Origin: Bacillus testis
GTDB lineage: Bacteria > Bacillota > Bacilli > Bacillales > DSM-1321
Assembly (NCBI RefSeq): GCF_001243895.1
Contig: NZ_LN851186.1
Span: forward strand, 2,693,842-2,757,841
Direction of reading: 5' to 3'
DNA: 64,000 nt
Shown piece after piece: positions 43,170 to 52,612 of this stretch. Positions within the stretch are counted from its first letter, which is position 1. Each line of letters begins with the position of its first letter. A model generated the notes under the pieces. It had not been told where the DNA came from. It made no database searches and worked only from the letters and a program-made list of their open reading frames with translations. The position numbers and the translations under genes are program-made.

Positions 43170-44012
43170 TTTTTCTATAAAATATACACACTCTGCTCTC
43201 AGAATTTGGCCTGGTTCTAAGTAGATGGCACCCTCTTCTTTGGAAAACGTGCCCGGCCCGGCCATCCAAGGTTCAAGGCAGATGTACTCTTCAGGGCGTT
43301 CCGACCAAAGCACCCCATTTTGGAAGACTTCGCTGTATTGGATATGCAAAGTTCTTTTTCCTTCCTTAATACACATTTCTGGATCAGACAAATGCATGTA
43401 TACTTTGGAATCGCCAATAGCCAATTCCGCAGTGGGCTGTTTCCGTTCTTTCATCTTGTTATCTTCATTATCCAAATAACGCGCTGCCGGGATATTGTAT
43501 TTGGATGCATGGTGATTGCCAAGGAAATAGGGGTGGAACCCTGCGTAGAAAGGCATGGCCCGTTCCGATTTATTTTCATAAGATTGGTGGATCAGAAGCT
43601 TGCCGTCTTTTAATTCATAGGTGAAAATAAGCTGGAATGAGAATGGATATTGGTTCTTTGTTTCCTCATCATCTTCAAGGACAAGGCTAACCTTTGTCCC
43701 CTCAGCCGACAGCACCTTCCACGCTTTATTGCGGGCGAATCCATGCTGTTTCATTGTGTAGGTAACACCGTCCAGCGTATATTCGTTGTCCGGAAGCGGG
43801 CCGCATATCGGGAATAGAACCGGATTTCCGCCACGGATATTTTTTGTTGCATCTATGAATGTTTCTTCCTGCAAGTATAGAATGTCCTCATTCCGGAGAG
43901 TCAATTGAAGAAGGATTCCTCCTCTTTCCGGACAGAGAACGGCTTTTGACTGGGTATCATCATCAGTAATTACAATAACGCTATAACCTGACATCGTTTG
44001 CTGCTCAACCAC
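43167..44012 (-). CDS. Aldose 1-epimerase family protein
   Basis: Galactose-mutarotase-fold protein of 281 residues. It probably interconverts alpha and beta anomers of a hexose or hexose-6-phosphate. Family segments: GGNPVLFPICGPLPDN, MKQHGFARNKAWKV (catalytic histidine), GFHPYFLG (second histidine) and a likely catalytic glutamate in CLEPWMAGPG. Start is GTG, 7 nt after AGGAGG. Its stop codon lies in the end of a family B repeat. Confidence 0.9.
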   Translation of the reverse strand: MVEQQTMSGYSVIVITDDDTQSKAVLCPERGGILLQLTLRNEDILYLQEETFIDATKNIRGGNPVLFPICGPLPDNEYTLDGVTYTMKQHGFARNKAWKVLSAEGTKVSLVLEDDEETKNQYPFSFQLIFTYELKDGKLLIHQSYENKSERAMPFYAGFHPYFLGNHHASKYNIPAARYLDNEDNKMKERKQPTAELAIGDSKVYMHLSDPEMCIKEGKRTLHIQYSEVFQNGVLWSERPEEYICLEPWMAGPGTFSKEEGAIYLEPGQILRAECVYFIEK

Positions 44013-44163
44013 GTCATTACCTCCTAAGTGCTAATTGGTACATACCGTATTATACACGTTAAAGAATGGATTTTCATGAAATGTGAAAAAATTCACTATT
44101 TGTTGCGGATTCGTTGGGAAAGGTGTAACAGGATATCCATTTTTCTTCTTTCCACTCCAGCCA

Positions 44164-44194
44164 GAAAAAGCAGGCACCCTTTCTATGCCTGCTT
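44164..44194 (-). terminator. Terminator of the amidohydrolase gene
   Basis: Perfect 9-bp stem AAGCAGGCA / TGCCTGCTT followed by T5 on the minus strand. Confidence 0.85.
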
Positions 44195-44217
44195 CTTCTA
44201 CGCTTTTGTAAGCTTGT

Positions 44218-45414
44218 TTATTTATGGTCTTGCTTATGGTTTTTCAGCCACATAATCGAACCGTACGCATGCATAGCTGCCCCAGTAACGAGAATATCCT
44301 CATTGAATACGACTTGGGGATGATGCATTGGAAATCCATATAGAGGATTCTCTTCTTTTGTGCCTGCTCCTAATAAGAAATAAACGCTTGGGACTTCATA
44401 TCCGAATGAAGCGAAATCCTCCGATCCCATTCCTGCTCCTTCAAATGTGACTACCGCTTTTTCACTGACTAGTTCTTTTACATACCCGGCAACCTCATTC
44501 GCTAACTCCTTGTCGTTGGTCAATGGCGGTACAGCTGCCAGCTGTTCAACCTGGACATCGCCTCTAAACATTTGTGCCGTTGCTGTTGCGATTTCACCTA
44601 TTCTTTTAAAAATGAAATCTCCGGTATCTCTTGATAAATAACGAATTGTCCCCTCCATAACCACTTGATCAGGAATGACATTATGTGTGTCGCCACCCTT
44701 AAACTTCCCTATCGTGATTACAGCCGATTCAGTTGCAGCAATTTCTCTCGCTGTTATTTCCTGCATGGATAAATAGATGTGGGCGGCGATATTAATAGGA
44801 TCTACCCCTGTTTCAGGCATGGCTCCATGGCAGCCGGTCCCGTTCACTGTAATCCTAAAGATCGTACAACCCGCGATACTTGTGCCCAAGCCACATAAAA
44901 CAACATTGGAAGGAGTACCTGAATGTACATGCATCGCCATTGCCGCATCCACCCGAGGATTCTCCAGCACCCCGGCCTTCAGCATTGCCTTTGCTCCTTT
45001 AAAGCCTTCTTCATTAGGCTGGAATACTAATTTAACCGTTCCTTCTATTTCATCTTCATATTGTTTTAGCAACTTAGCTGCACCTAAAAGCATAGCTGTA
45101 TGTAAGTCGTGGCCACAGGCATGCATACATCCATTGTCTGCTTTAAATTCATAATTGGTTTCTTCGTGTATAGGCAATGCGTCCATATCCGCACGCAACA
45201 GGAATGTCTTGCCTGGTTTCTTGCCCCCTGCCAAAGCAACGATACCGCTTTCGCATATTTCCATAGGTTCATATCCAAATTCCCTTAATTGATCCATTAC
45301 GAATGCTTTGGTTTTTGGCAGGTGGTCGCCTACTTCCGGATTTTGATGGAGAGTTCTTCTGAACCGGATAAGTTCATCTTTCATAGCCTGTGCACTCTCT
45401 AAGAATTTTTGCAT
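44218..45414 (-). CDS. M20-family amidohydrolase (hippurate/amino-acid amidase type)
   Basis: Metal-dependent amidohydrolase of 398 residues of the M20D type, which removes acyl groups from N-acyl amino acids. Metal and catalytic residues are in MHACGHDLHTAMLLG, FQPNEEGFKGAKAM (glutamates) and GAGMGSEDFASFG; the dimerisation lid spans about 185-300. The ATG at 45414 is 5 nt after AGGTGA; an in-frame start at 45477 is not supported. Stands alone. The exact acyl substrate is unknown. Confidence 0.92.
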   Translation of the reverse strand: MQKFLESAQAMKDELIRFRRTLHQNPEVGDHLPKTKAFVMDQLREFGYEPMEICESGIVALAGGKKPGKTFLLRADMDALPIHEETNYEFKADNGCMHACGHDLHTAMLLGAAKLLKQYEDEIEGTVKLVFQPNEEGFKGAKAMLKAGVLENPRVDAAMAMHVHSGTPSNVVLCGLGTSIAGCTIFRITVNGTGCHGAMPETGVDPINIAAHIYLSMQEITAREIAATESAVITIGKFKGGDTHNVIPDQVVMEGTIRYLSRDTGDFIFKRIGEIATATAQMFRGDVQVEQLAAVPPLTNDKELANEVAGYVKELVSEKAVVTFEGAGMGSEDFASFGYEVPSVYFLLGAGTKEENPLYGFPMHHPQVVFNEDILVTGAAMHAYGSIMWLKNHKQDHK

Positions 45415-45507
45415 GGAAATCACCTCATAAGATATGTAGTTTGCATCATTTATCCCAACTGGCGCTAAGAGCCTCACTTAAACAGGGAAAGCGAATGCAG
45501 AAAAATA

Positions 45508-45556
45508 GTAGTGGGAAACCAAGCGACAGTTAAAACAAAGATTGGTTCAACTACAA
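45508..45556. repeat. Partial family B repeat
   Basis: AGTGGGAAACCAAGCG ... GATTGGTTCAACTA aligns with the middle of copy 2 (GCGGGAGATCAAGCG ... GATTGATTCAACTA). The right hairpin is absent; the terminator of the exporter genes takes its place. Confidence 0.55.
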
Positions 45557-45563
45557 CTAGGCC

Positions 45564-45598
45564 AAAAAGGCAGAAAGCGAAATTTCCGCCTTTCTGCC
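45564..45598 (-). terminator. Terminator of the ThrE-type exporter operon
   Basis: Stem GGCAGAAAG / CTTTCTGCC and T5 on the minus strand, touching the stop of the second exporter gene. Confidence 0.85.
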
Positions 45599-46054
45599 CT
45601 AATTTGCATTTGACGGTTTTAAACGTCGCATTAGCTTCATGATAATTTGATGTAATACTTCCGAAAACACCAGCCCAATAGCAATGCTTCCGGAAATCAA
45701 AAATGCTTTTGCTGCTAGCATCAGTGCCATATTATAATCATTGAGGACAAAATGCCTCATCGCATCATAGGCCATGCCTCCAGGCACCAAAGGAATAATG
45801 CCGCCAACGATAAAGATAATCATCGGTGTTTTATATAATTTGGCGAACCATTGGGAGATGGCAGCAATCAACGTAGAAGCGATTGCTGTCGCCGGTATGA
45901 TATTCATTCCGTATTGCGTGAGCCCATAATAGGTAATCCAGCCGAGCATGCCGACCAACCCGCATTTGGCGATCGATTCCCGTGGCACATTAAAAATGAT
46001 GCCGAACCCAGCCGAACCGATAAAACTTGTGACAATCTGCGCTAAATAGTCCAT
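45599..46054 (-). CDS. Threonine/serine exporter family, small subunit (YjjB/DUF3815-like)
   Basis: Membrane protein of 151 residues with about four helices, corresponding to the C-terminal half of ThrE. Typical segments: GFGIIFNVPRESIAKCGLVG and GGIIPLVPGGMAYDAM. It lies 14 nt after the gene for the other half on the same strand. Together they would export threonine or serine. Confidence 0.9.
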   Translation of the reverse strand: MDYLAQIVTSFIGSAGFGIIFNVPRESIAKCGLVGMLGWITYYGLTQYGMNIIPATAIASTLIAAISQWFAKLYKTPMIIFIVGGIIPLVPGGMAYDAMRHFVLNDYNMALMLAAKAFLISGSIAIGLVFSEVLHQIIMKLMRRLKPSNAN

Positions 46055-46068
46055 CCCTATCCTACCCC

Positions 46069-46824
46069 TTAAAATAACGTTAAAGCGATGGCAATGCCGC
46101 CTCCGATTGCGAACGACGTCAGAAATGCATCTGCCCCTTTAGACAATCCGGATACGAGATGCCCTGCCATCAAATCACGGACGGCATTTGTGATGAGCAG
46201 CCCAGGCACAAGCGGCATGACCGACCCAATGATGATCTTATCAATCTCATGGCCAAACCCAATCTGGACAAGCAGATAGGAAACTAACCCAATAATCACT
46301 GCAGCCAAGAATTCCGAGATAAACTTGACCGACACCAAAGAACTGAAAAACAGAAAACCGATGAAGCCTAATCCTCCAGCCAACAAAGCCGGTATAAAAT
46401 CATACCAATGACCTTGGAACATTATGACGAAACAAGCACTTGATAAAGCTGCGGCAAGCACTTGCACGGTAACGGAGAAAGCAAACTTAGATTTTTCTAT
46501 TTCTTCAAGCGCCTCATGTGATTCACTGAGTGTCATGGTTCCCGAGCTCACTGCCCTGGACACACGGTTCACACGTGCAACTTTCAATAAATCTGTCGTT
46601 CGTTCAGATACACGAACCAATTTCGTCTTGTGCGCCTCGGTCTCGCCAACGGAAAAAATTATGCCGGTCGGAATAACGAAGCTCTCGCACTTAGCGATGC
46701 CGAATGCTTTTGCCATCCTGATCATCGTATCTTCCACTCTGTGAGTCTCCGCTCCGCTTTGCAGCAATATTTTACCCGCCAGCAAACAGACTTCCATAAC
46801 ATCGTACTGCAATTGCTTCTCCAT
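46069..46824 (-). CDS. Threonine/serine exporter family, large subunit (YjjP/DUF1212-like)
   Basis: Membrane protein of 251 residues. The soluble N-terminal domain carries GAETHRVEDTMIRMAKAFG (ThrE signature), and helices follow from about 115. It contains the internal IIIGSVMPLVPGLLITNAVRD motif, which is echoed in the small subunit. Split two-gene ThrE systems are usual in Firmicutes. AGAGAGG lies 7 nt before the ATG. Confidence 0.92.
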   Translation of the reverse strand: MEKQLQYDVMEVCLLAGKILLQSGAETHRVEDTMIRMAKAFGIAKCESFVIPTGIIFSVGETEAHKTKLVRVSERTTDLLKVARVNRVSRAVSSGTMTLSESHEALEEIEKSKFAFSVTVQVLAAALSSACFVIMFQGHWYDFIPALLAGGLGFIGFLFFSSLVSVKFISEFLAAVIIGLVSYLLVQIGFGHEIDKIIIGSVMPLVPGLLITNAVRDLMAGHLVSGLSKGADAFLTSFAIGGGIAIALTLF

Positions 46825-46898
46825 TCATGTACCTCTCTAAACGTAACTCAATATGTATGTGTTAGTTATACCGCAATTCTTCCCCTATTCGCAATATA

Positions 46899-46941
46899 AA
46901 AAACGAAAACGGCAAAATTGAGCGGCTGCCGTTTTTCGTTT
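46899..46941. terminator. Terminator downstream of the ECF operon
   Basis: 14-bp stem AAACGAAAACGGCA / TGCCGTTTTTCGTTT (one bulged T), A/T runs on both sides. Confidence 0.8.
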
Positions 46942-47074
46942 ACATCAACTGTTATCGTAGATTGGCGATCTTTTTAGAAGTTCCATAAATAAACAGAAAA
47001 TCAATCAGCAAGAGCCTAAATAGATGCTGAATGCCGGAGAAGGCCCAAGCGTCCCCCTCATCAATCTACATTTT

Positions 47075-48391
47075 TTATTTAATCCGGATTTTCACATAGT
47101 CTTCGATCCAGCTAGGATAACCGCCGAATTCGATATTTAATGGGTTCACGAACGTCTGTCCAGGTTCCAGAATGATGGAAAGATCCGTTTCTTTTGTACC
47201 AACACTGGAGGAGGAAGATGAGACTTGGATTTCTTTCCCTGTCGCATCATACACTTGGCCGAAAGAGATTCCTTCTTTTAGTACCTTTGGCGACAGGTAT
47301 TTCATCGAAATGGTATCGCCTATTACTTGTAAATCTCTGATATTTTGATCCGGTGCCTTAAGAATGGCTTTTGTTTTTGTATCAATCTGCAAATTCGCCT
47401 TCTCTCGATCAATCGCTTGCATTCTAGTGATGACCAGATAGAGCTTTTTTGGCTCCTTGAAATAATTGCTCTGCAAATACCGATGATATTCTTTCCCCCA
47501 GGCCTTCCCCCGTCCTATGAGGCCACCTGGATCCTTTCCCCAGGTCTCCCCTTTTTCATCTACCAAATGTATATCTCCATAGTTGAGAATCCGTTTGCTA
47601 TTTCCTTTGTCTGCCTCCAAGTGGATATCAGTCAGGATCGGGGAAACAGAAACAGAATGAAGAAGAACCCGCTGGCCGGCGAAGTTGAATTCCTTCTCCA
47701 ATTGATATTTTTTAGGCTTTGCATGGCTTTTTGAAAGTTCAATTGCAAACTCAAAATGTTCGCTGTAGCCCTTCCCCTTTACATCAACAGACCAACGAAA
47801 AGTATGGTCTTTGAAGGGAGAAGTAAAAAAATAATGTTTGCTGTCCGCATACTTTTTGCCAGCTTCCATTTTTTCTAAATCGTACCCTATATTGAACGAA
47901 TAATTCTCGAATTCCTTACGGTCCGGATGCAATAATCCCTTATTTTCCACCTCCACCGGACCGCGGTCTGTATCGGAAACAAGCGAATAAAAGAAGATGA
48001 TCCCGGTTTCATCTTTGATTACCGAGTCAATCGTCATGGTAATCCCATTCTTTTTCTGAGAAAGTCCGATCATTTCCTGATACTCATTCTTTACGGCGGC
48101 CGTAAGCCCTTTGTCATCACGGAAGAATTCAACAAATGGCTCCATGCCGGGCAGCTTCGATAGATAGTCGGCAAATGCGGAGGAATGATAAATGGACGAA
48201 ACAAACGAAAGGAAAATGAAAGCGACGGCCAATACAGCAATAAGCCGGTATTTTTTTCTTGTTTGTCTGCGCCTTTCCTTTTTGGCTTTCTGGTAGCCTG
48301 CCAAAATAGCTTGGTCAAGATTTTCTCCAGGGATTTCCCATCGGTCCAATGTCTCTTTCATTCTATTTAACTGTGCTTCTTCTTTTTCCAT
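47075..48391 (-). CDS. Anti-sigma factor-like DUF4179 membrane protein
   Basis: Protein of 438 residues with a cytoplasmic N terminus (about 1-45), a single transmembrane helix (about 47-68, LIAVLAVAFIFLSFVSSIYH) and a large external DUF4179-type domain. This is the form of an ECF anti-sigma factor. It overlaps the sigma gene by 25 bp, so the two are coupled. It probably holds the sigma factor at the membrane until an external stress is sensed. Release mechanism unknown. Confidence 0.9.
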   Translation of the reverse strand: MEKEEAQLNRMKETLDRWEIPGENLDQAILAGYQKAKKERRRQTRKKYRLIAVLAVAFIFLSFVSSIYHSSAFADYLSKLPGMEPFVEFFRDDKGLTAAVKNEYQEMIGLSQKKNGITMTIDSVIKDETGIIFFYSLVSDTDRGPVEVENKGLLHPDRKEFENYSFNIGYDLEKMEAGKKYADSKHYFFTSPFKDHTFRWSVDVKGKGYSEHFEFAIELSKSHAKPKKYQLEKEFNFAGQRVLLHSVSVSPILTDIHLEADKGNSKRILNYGDIHLVDEKGETWGKDPGGLIGRGKAWGKEYHRYLQSNYFKEPKKLYLVITRMQAIDREKANLQIDTKTKAILKAPDQNIRDLQVIGDTISMKYLSPKVLKEGISFGQVYDATGKEIQVSSSSSSVGTKETDLSIILEPGQTFVNPLNIEFGGYPSWIEDYVKIRIK

Positions 48392-48909
48392 GGCGTCTCC
48401 CTCCCTTCTTTTTCATCCAACAAAAGACGAAGGGAGCGCAACGCACGGCTCAGCCATGTTTTGATGGTCCCCTCCGGTTTTTTCCATATGTTTGCAATTT
48501 CTGAAATCTTCAGGTCCTGAAAATATTTCATCATTAAGATTTCCTGTGATCTTTGGTCCAATGCTTCCATGGCATCGAGCAGTTCCATCTGCTCGTGGGA
48601 CATATTTCCGGACATCGAATAGGCAAGCTCCTCGCTGACAATCATTCTTTTTTTGCGCTTTGCCTGGTCATGGCAATAGTTCATCATCATGCGGAGCAGC
48701 CATATTTTGGCGTAAGCCGGCTCTCTCAGTGTATGAATATGGTTATAAGCCCGGAAAGTCACCTCCTGAAGGGCCTCCAACGCTTCATCTTCGTTTCGCA
48801 GATAGACTAATGCTGTTTTGTACAGCATTCCTTTATAATGGTGAAGCAATGCAAGAAAGGCCTCATCCTCCCCCTTCGCCGCTTTGGCCGCCAGCTGTTC
48901 AATATCCAT
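48367..48909 (-). CDS. ECF RNA polymerase sigma factor (SigV-like)
   Basis: Sigma-70 group 4 factor of 180 residues. Region 2 (FLALLHHYKGMLYKTALVYL, then EALQEVTFRAYNHI) and region 4 (RSQEILMMKYFQDLKISEIA, KPEGTIKTWLSRALRSL) are complete. The ATG at 48909 lies 7 nt after AGGGAGG; an in-frame start at 49068 would run across the promoter and a terminator. It has an ECF-type promoter of its own, which suggests autoregulation. The anti-sigma gene follows. Confidence 0.93.
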   Translation of the reverse strand: MDIEQLAAKAAKGEDEAFLALLHHYKGMLYKTALVYLRNEDEALEALQEVTFRAYNHIHTLREPAYAKIWLLRMMMNYCHDQAKRKKRMIVSEELAYSMSGNMSHEQMELLDAMEALDQRSQEILMMKYFQDLKISEIANIWKKPEGTIKTWLSRALRSLRLLLDEKEGRETPWKKKKHS

Positions 48910-48940
48910 CCTTAAGCCTCCCTCTAACTCTGTTAATATA

Positions 48941-48968
48941 TAGACTACAGAATATGGAAAAAGTTTCA
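48941..48968 (-). promoter_or_regulatory. ECF-type autoregulatory promoter
   Basis: Minus strand -35 TGAAAC (48968-48963), 16-nt spacer, -10 AGTCTA (48946-48941). B. subtilis ECF promoters follow TGAAAC-N16-CGTmTA. It lies 31 nt before the sigma start codon. Confidence 0.7.
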
Positions 48969-49007
48969 ATATTTTTATTAAATAAGAAAATGTTGCCAAT
49001 TTTGCAT

Positions 49008-49045
49008 CAAAAAAAGCCAGATGCTTATTTATGAAGCATCTGGCT
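49008..49045 (-). terminator. Terminator of the pyruvate oxidase gene
   Basis: Perfect 12-bp stem AGCCAGATGCTT / AAGCATCTGGCT with a 7-nt loop and T7 on the minus strand. Confidence 0.92.
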
Positions 49046-49064
49046 TTACTTGTTATACTTTTAC

Positions 49065-50786
49065 TCACAATAAACGGCTTATACTTTTCTTGAGCGGCGG
49101 CATATCGAATGATCCTTCCGTAAAGAATTTCTTCATGGCTGTTTTTGAATAACCTATAGCTTCAGGCAATAGGATTTTCCCTGGAAGCGGCGGTTTCTCT
49201 TGGACGCGGACGTCGATGATCACAGGACGTCCAGCCCGTTTGGCCATCGAAAAGGCGCCCTCCAATTCTTCATATTTTTCGACTCTGAAGCCTACCCCTC
49301 CGCATGATTCGGCGAATTTTGCGAAATTAAAGTCCTGAAGATCGACCGCGTATTCCAAATGGCCTTTAACAGCCTGTTCGGATTTGATCATGCCAAGCAT
49401 ATCATTGTTCAGGATGATAACCGTGATGGGCAGGTCATATTTGACAGCAGTGATGAAATCCTGCATAACCATAGCAAATCCTCCATCTCCGCAAATAGCG
49501 ATCGCTTGGCGGTTGGGGTAAGCGATTTTAGCGGCAATCGCCCCAGGCAGTCCACATCCCATTGTCGCAAGCCAGCTGGAAAAAGCGAATGTATGGTTGA
49601 CTGCACGGAAATGCCGAGTCGTCCACACCGTCACTTCTCCAACATCCACTGAAAGCACGGCATTAGGATCGGCATATTTTTGAATATACGGCATGACTGC
49701 TTCTGGCTGGATTGGAGTGCTTGTATTGCTTTCCTCTTTTTCAATCTGCTTCCACCAATTTTGCATATTCTTGCGGCACGCTTCTAAGAATGTGCGATTG
49801 GTTGTGGGCTTGCCGTGTTGATTGAACCAGGCAAGAATCCCCCGGGAATCGCCGATTAATCCTAAGTTGACGGGATAGCGATTGCCGATGACTTCCGGTT
49901 TAAGGTCAATCTGGATTGCTTCAGCGTTAGGGGGTAGATAGTCGCGGTACGGATAGTTGGTTCCAATCATGATAAGGAGATCAGTTTCCTCCATCGCCTC
50001 ATAGGCCGGTTTCGTACCAAGGCGCCCCAAATTGCCCAGATTGCTTAAATCCGTGTCGGGCAATGCGCCTTTACCTGGAAGAGTCACTATAACCGGCGCC
50101 CCGAAGGTTTCCGAGAAACGCTTTAATTCCTGGCGGGCAAAGCGGGCCCCGAAGCCTGCTAGCACGACAGGCCGTTTGCTGTTCTCTATTTTTTCCAAAG
50201 CCATCCGCAGCTTTCTTTCCTCGGGAAAGATGTGCGGAATACTATAGGCATTTGAGGTATTGTTCGTTTCCTTCTCTATTTTATGTGTCGGGATATCATC
50301 AGGAATGATCAAGACAGCGGGCCCTTTTTTAGCATACGCTGTACGTATTGCCTGGTTCACCACATCGGGGAGGCTCTCAGCGCTCGTTATTTGTTGGTTA
50401 TAGACGGATACATCTTCAAAGATGCTCTCCAGCTTGATTTCCTGGAAATATTGTCTTCCTAATGTTGACGATTCCACTTGCCCAGCCAGAACAAGCATAG
50501 GCACTCCGTCCATTTTGGCATCATACATCCCATTAAGTAGATGGACAGCACCTGGTCCGGCTATGGAGAGGCAGACACCGATTTTGCCGGTCATTTTTGT
50601 ATAGGCTGCCGCTGCCAGCGAAGCCGTCTCTTCATGCCGCACTTGAATGAATTGCACGTTGGATTCTTCCTTGCGCAACTGCTCTACCACATTATTAATG
50701 GAGTCTCCTGGCATTCCATATACATGGTCGATTCCCCATTCTTCCATCGTTTTCACTAAAGCCATGCCAGCTGTCATTTTTCCCAT
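49065..50786 (-). CDS. ydaP: Thiamine-diphosphate pyruvate oxidase-type enzyme (YdaP-like)
   Basis: ThDP and FAD enzyme of 573 residues. It probably converts pyruvate to acetate (or acetyl phosphate) and CO2. The ThDP glutamate lies in QVRHEETASLAAAAY; the diphosphate motif starts ICGDGGFAMVMQDF and ends ILNN; an FAD domain lies between (about 190-340). It is close to pyruvate oxidases and more distant from acetolactate synthase, but the last step (phosphate or quinone dependence) is not clear from sequence. GGGAGG is upstream. Confidence 0.9.
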   Translation of the reverse strand: MGKMTAGMALVKTMEEWGIDHVYGMPGDSINNVVEQLRKEESNVQFIQVRHEETASLAAAAYTKMTGKIGVCLSIAGPGAVHLLNGMYDAKMDGVPMLVLAGQVESSTLGRQYFQEIKLESIFEDVSVYNQQITSAESLPDVVNQAIRTAYAKKGPAVLIIPDDIPTHKIEKETNNTSNAYSIPHIFPEERKLRMALEKIENSKRPVVLAGFGARFARQELKRFSETFGAPVIVTLPGKGALPDTDLSNLGNLGRLGTKPAYEAMEETDLLIMIGTNYPYRDYLPPNAEAIQIDLKPEVIGNRYPVNLGLIGDSRGILAWFNQHGKPTTNRTFLEACRKNMQNWWKQIEKEESNTSTPIQPEAVMPYIQKYADPNAVLSVDVGEVTVWTTRHFRAVNHTFAFSSWLATMGCGLPGAIAAKIAYPNRQAIAICGDGGFAMVMQDFITAVKYDLPITVIILNNDMLGMIKSEQAVKGHLEYAVDLQDFNFAKFAESCGGVGFRVEKYEELEGAFSMAKRAGRPVIIDVRVQEKPPLPGKILLPEAIGYSKTAMKKFFTEGSFDMPPLKKSISRLL

Positions 50787-50926
50787 ATTGCTTTTTCCTC
50801 CCTCGTTGTATTGCTCATCTAATGACTATGTTCCCTAGTCTCTTTGAAGTAAAACACTCTTTCTAGCAACATCTTAATCTTCAAATAAGCTATATTAATA
50901 TGACAAAATAAGGAAAGGATAAAGGC

Positions 50927-51040
50927 ATGGATCATCCGTTTCAAGGCTTTGCTGAAAGAAAACAGCAAATACCCCAAAGTGTGGGCTACGCGAAAAAAGG
51001 AGGAGAATTCACATTCCCTCCTTTGCATAGGCCCTATTAA
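50927..51040 (+). CDS. Possible 37-residue peptide
   Basis: ATG with AAAGG-type purine-rich sequence 8 nt upstream, then MDHPFQGFAERKQQIPQSVG and 17 more residues, ending FPPLHRPY. It overlaps the terminator of the lipoprotein gene and meets its stop tail to tail. No family recognised; may be chance. Confidence 0.3.
   Translation: MDHPFQGFAERKQQIPQSVGYAKKGGEFTFPPLHRPY
50996..51024 (-). terminator. Terminator of the lipoprotein gene
   Basis: 7-bp stem AAAGGAG / CTCCTTT and T6 on the minus strand. Confidence 0.6.
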
Positions 51041-51543
51041 GCTTCCATAAATAAAATTTCATAATTATGTTCATCAACCGTAATCTTAAAACCAATGTCC
51101 ACGTTTGACCGCCTCATGACATCCATGACATAGGCATCCTCATCCGGTTTATGGATGACATTGGTAACGATAAAATGTTCATCTTTATTATGCCTAAGCT
51201 GGCTGAGCACATTGACAATCATGGCTGATTCCTGCAGATCCGCCGGTTCTTGTTGGACCTGGAGCATTTTGGCACGAGCACGTCTTGGAAATGCCTGGCT
51301 TATATCACCCTCGTAAAAGGGCTGGATTTTCATGCCTAACCGCAAGTCATTTTTCTTCAGTGCTTCTCCTTCATTTGTCTGAAGTTGGGTATCATGGCCA
51401 ATTTCATAGATTACATCACCGATGAGCACTTGGTCGTCTTTGACAAATTGTGTAATGAATCCTGTAGTGCCCCGGTGGACTGCTTTCTGGGAACAACCCG
51501 CCAGCAAAAGGATCAGCATTGTTACCCATGCTATCTTTTTCAT
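51037..51543 (-). CDS. Hypothetical lipoprotein
   Basis: Protein of 168 residues with a signal peptide and lipobox LLAGC (cysteine at 17). The mature part is an all-beta-looking domain (FITQFVKDDQVLIGDVIYEI) and resembles small DUF3221-type lipoproteins, but I cannot assign it firmly. GAGGTGAA is upstream of the ATG. No clear operon partner. Confidence 0.8.
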   Translation of the reverse strand: MKKIAWVTMLILLLAGCSQKAVHRGTTGFITQFVKDDQVLIGDVIYEIGHDTQLQTNEGEALKKNDLRLGMKIQPFYEGDISQAFPRRARAKMLQVQQEPADLQESAMIVNVLSQLRHNKDEHFIVTNVIHKPDEDAYVMDVMRRSNVDIGFKITVDEHNYEILFMEA

Positions 51544-51592
51544 CTACTTCACCTCTATGTTCATCCGCAGGCTTAAGAGGTCTCATGCAGTA

Positions 51593-52384
51593 TTATTTCA
51601 TATTGAATTTTTTGCCTGCTATTTTCTCAACGAAACCGGGGATGAGATTGTAGATCGCACTCCCTATATTCATCCAACGGGGCAGATTCAATTCTCGTTT
51701 GGGATGCTGCATAAGCCGGACGATTTTGCCGGCGACATAGTCTGTGCTCATCATCATCTTCTTGGCTTTTTGTTGGTATGTCCCGGATTGATCCGCACGT
51801 TCAAAGAAATTGGTGTCGATTGGGCCAGGATTCACAGTGGAAATGTGAATATCTGTTTCGATCAACTCCAACCGCAAGCTATTCGAAAAACCGAGAACGG
51901 CAAACTTGGTTGCCGAGTAGCCGCTTGACTTTGGAGTAGCAAGCTTGCCTGCTTGCGATGCAATATTAATGATATGGCCTGAATTGCGGCCGATCATCTG
52001 CGGCAGTACGGCTTTTGTACAAGCAATCGTACCTAATACATTGACGGAAAACATTTCTTCGTAATCGGCTAGATCTGCATCGGCCACATACTCATAAATG
52101 CCGAATCCTGCACTATTTACAAGTATATCGATCGTCCCGACAGTTTGTTCAATCTGTTTGAACACCCGGCCGATGTCGCCCCTATTGCCGACATCCAACT
52201 GGAACCAGATGCTGTCTGCTCCGTATGTCTCATTCAGCGACCGGCAAATGTCCTTCAGTTTTTCAACAGAACGGGCAAGAAGAATCGGACGGGCGCCCTC
52301 CCTTGCTACTTTATAGGCAAGGCTCTCCCCGATACCGGAAGAAGCGCCGGTAATCACTATATTTTTACCTTTTAGCTGTATCAC
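51593..52384 (-). CDS. yqjQ: Short-chain dehydrogenase/reductase (YqjQ-like)
   Basis: Classical SDR of 263 residues. Cofactor motif TGASSGIGESLA, NSAG segment (LVNSAGFGIYEY) and catalytic YSATK with the upstream serine (NIASQAGK). Start is GTG behind GAGGTG. A C-terminal hydrophobic tail (IGSAIYNLIPGFVEKIAG) may touch the membrane. The order yqjQ-yqjP-proI is that of B. subtilis. Substrate unknown. Confidence 0.93.
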   Translation of the reverse strand: MIQLKGKNIVITGASSGIGESLAYKVAREGARPILLARSVEKLKDICRSLNETYGADSIWFQLDVGNRGDIGRVFKQIEQTVGTIDILVNSAGFGIYEYVADADLADYEEMFSVNVLGTIACTKAVLPQMIGRNSGHIINIASQAGKLATPKSSGYSATKFAVLGFSNSLRLELIETDIHISTVNPGPIDTNFFERADQSGTYQQKAKKMMMSTDYVAGKIVRLMQHPKRELNLPRWMNIGSAIYNLIPGFVEKIAGKKFNMK

Positions 52385-52502
52385 TATTTCACCTCAAAAA
52401 CTGCCTTTTATGTACTTCTTCCATTTTACCATCCTCTGCTCTTAAAATAACAGCTTATTTGAATCTCCGGCTCTACATGATTCAATAAAACAGGCTAACA
52501 AA

Positions 52503-52545
52503 AAAATGCGTCTCCGGCAATCCTGCTGCCGTGGCGCATCTTTTC
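52503..52545 (-). terminator. Terminator of the MBL hydrolase gene
   Basis: Stem GATGCG...CGGCA / TGCCG...CGCAT and T7 on the minus strand. Confidence 0.75.
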
Positions 52546-52612
52546 CGATCCTCATACCTTTCACATCATTAAATTGGCGGAACGCTCCGGCGGAAGGAGC
52601 ACTTCCCAATCT

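Noticed and set aside
48910..49068. Upstream extension of the ECF sigma factor
   Set aside because: It spans the ECF-type promoter and the terminator of the neighbouring gene, and is not like the family.
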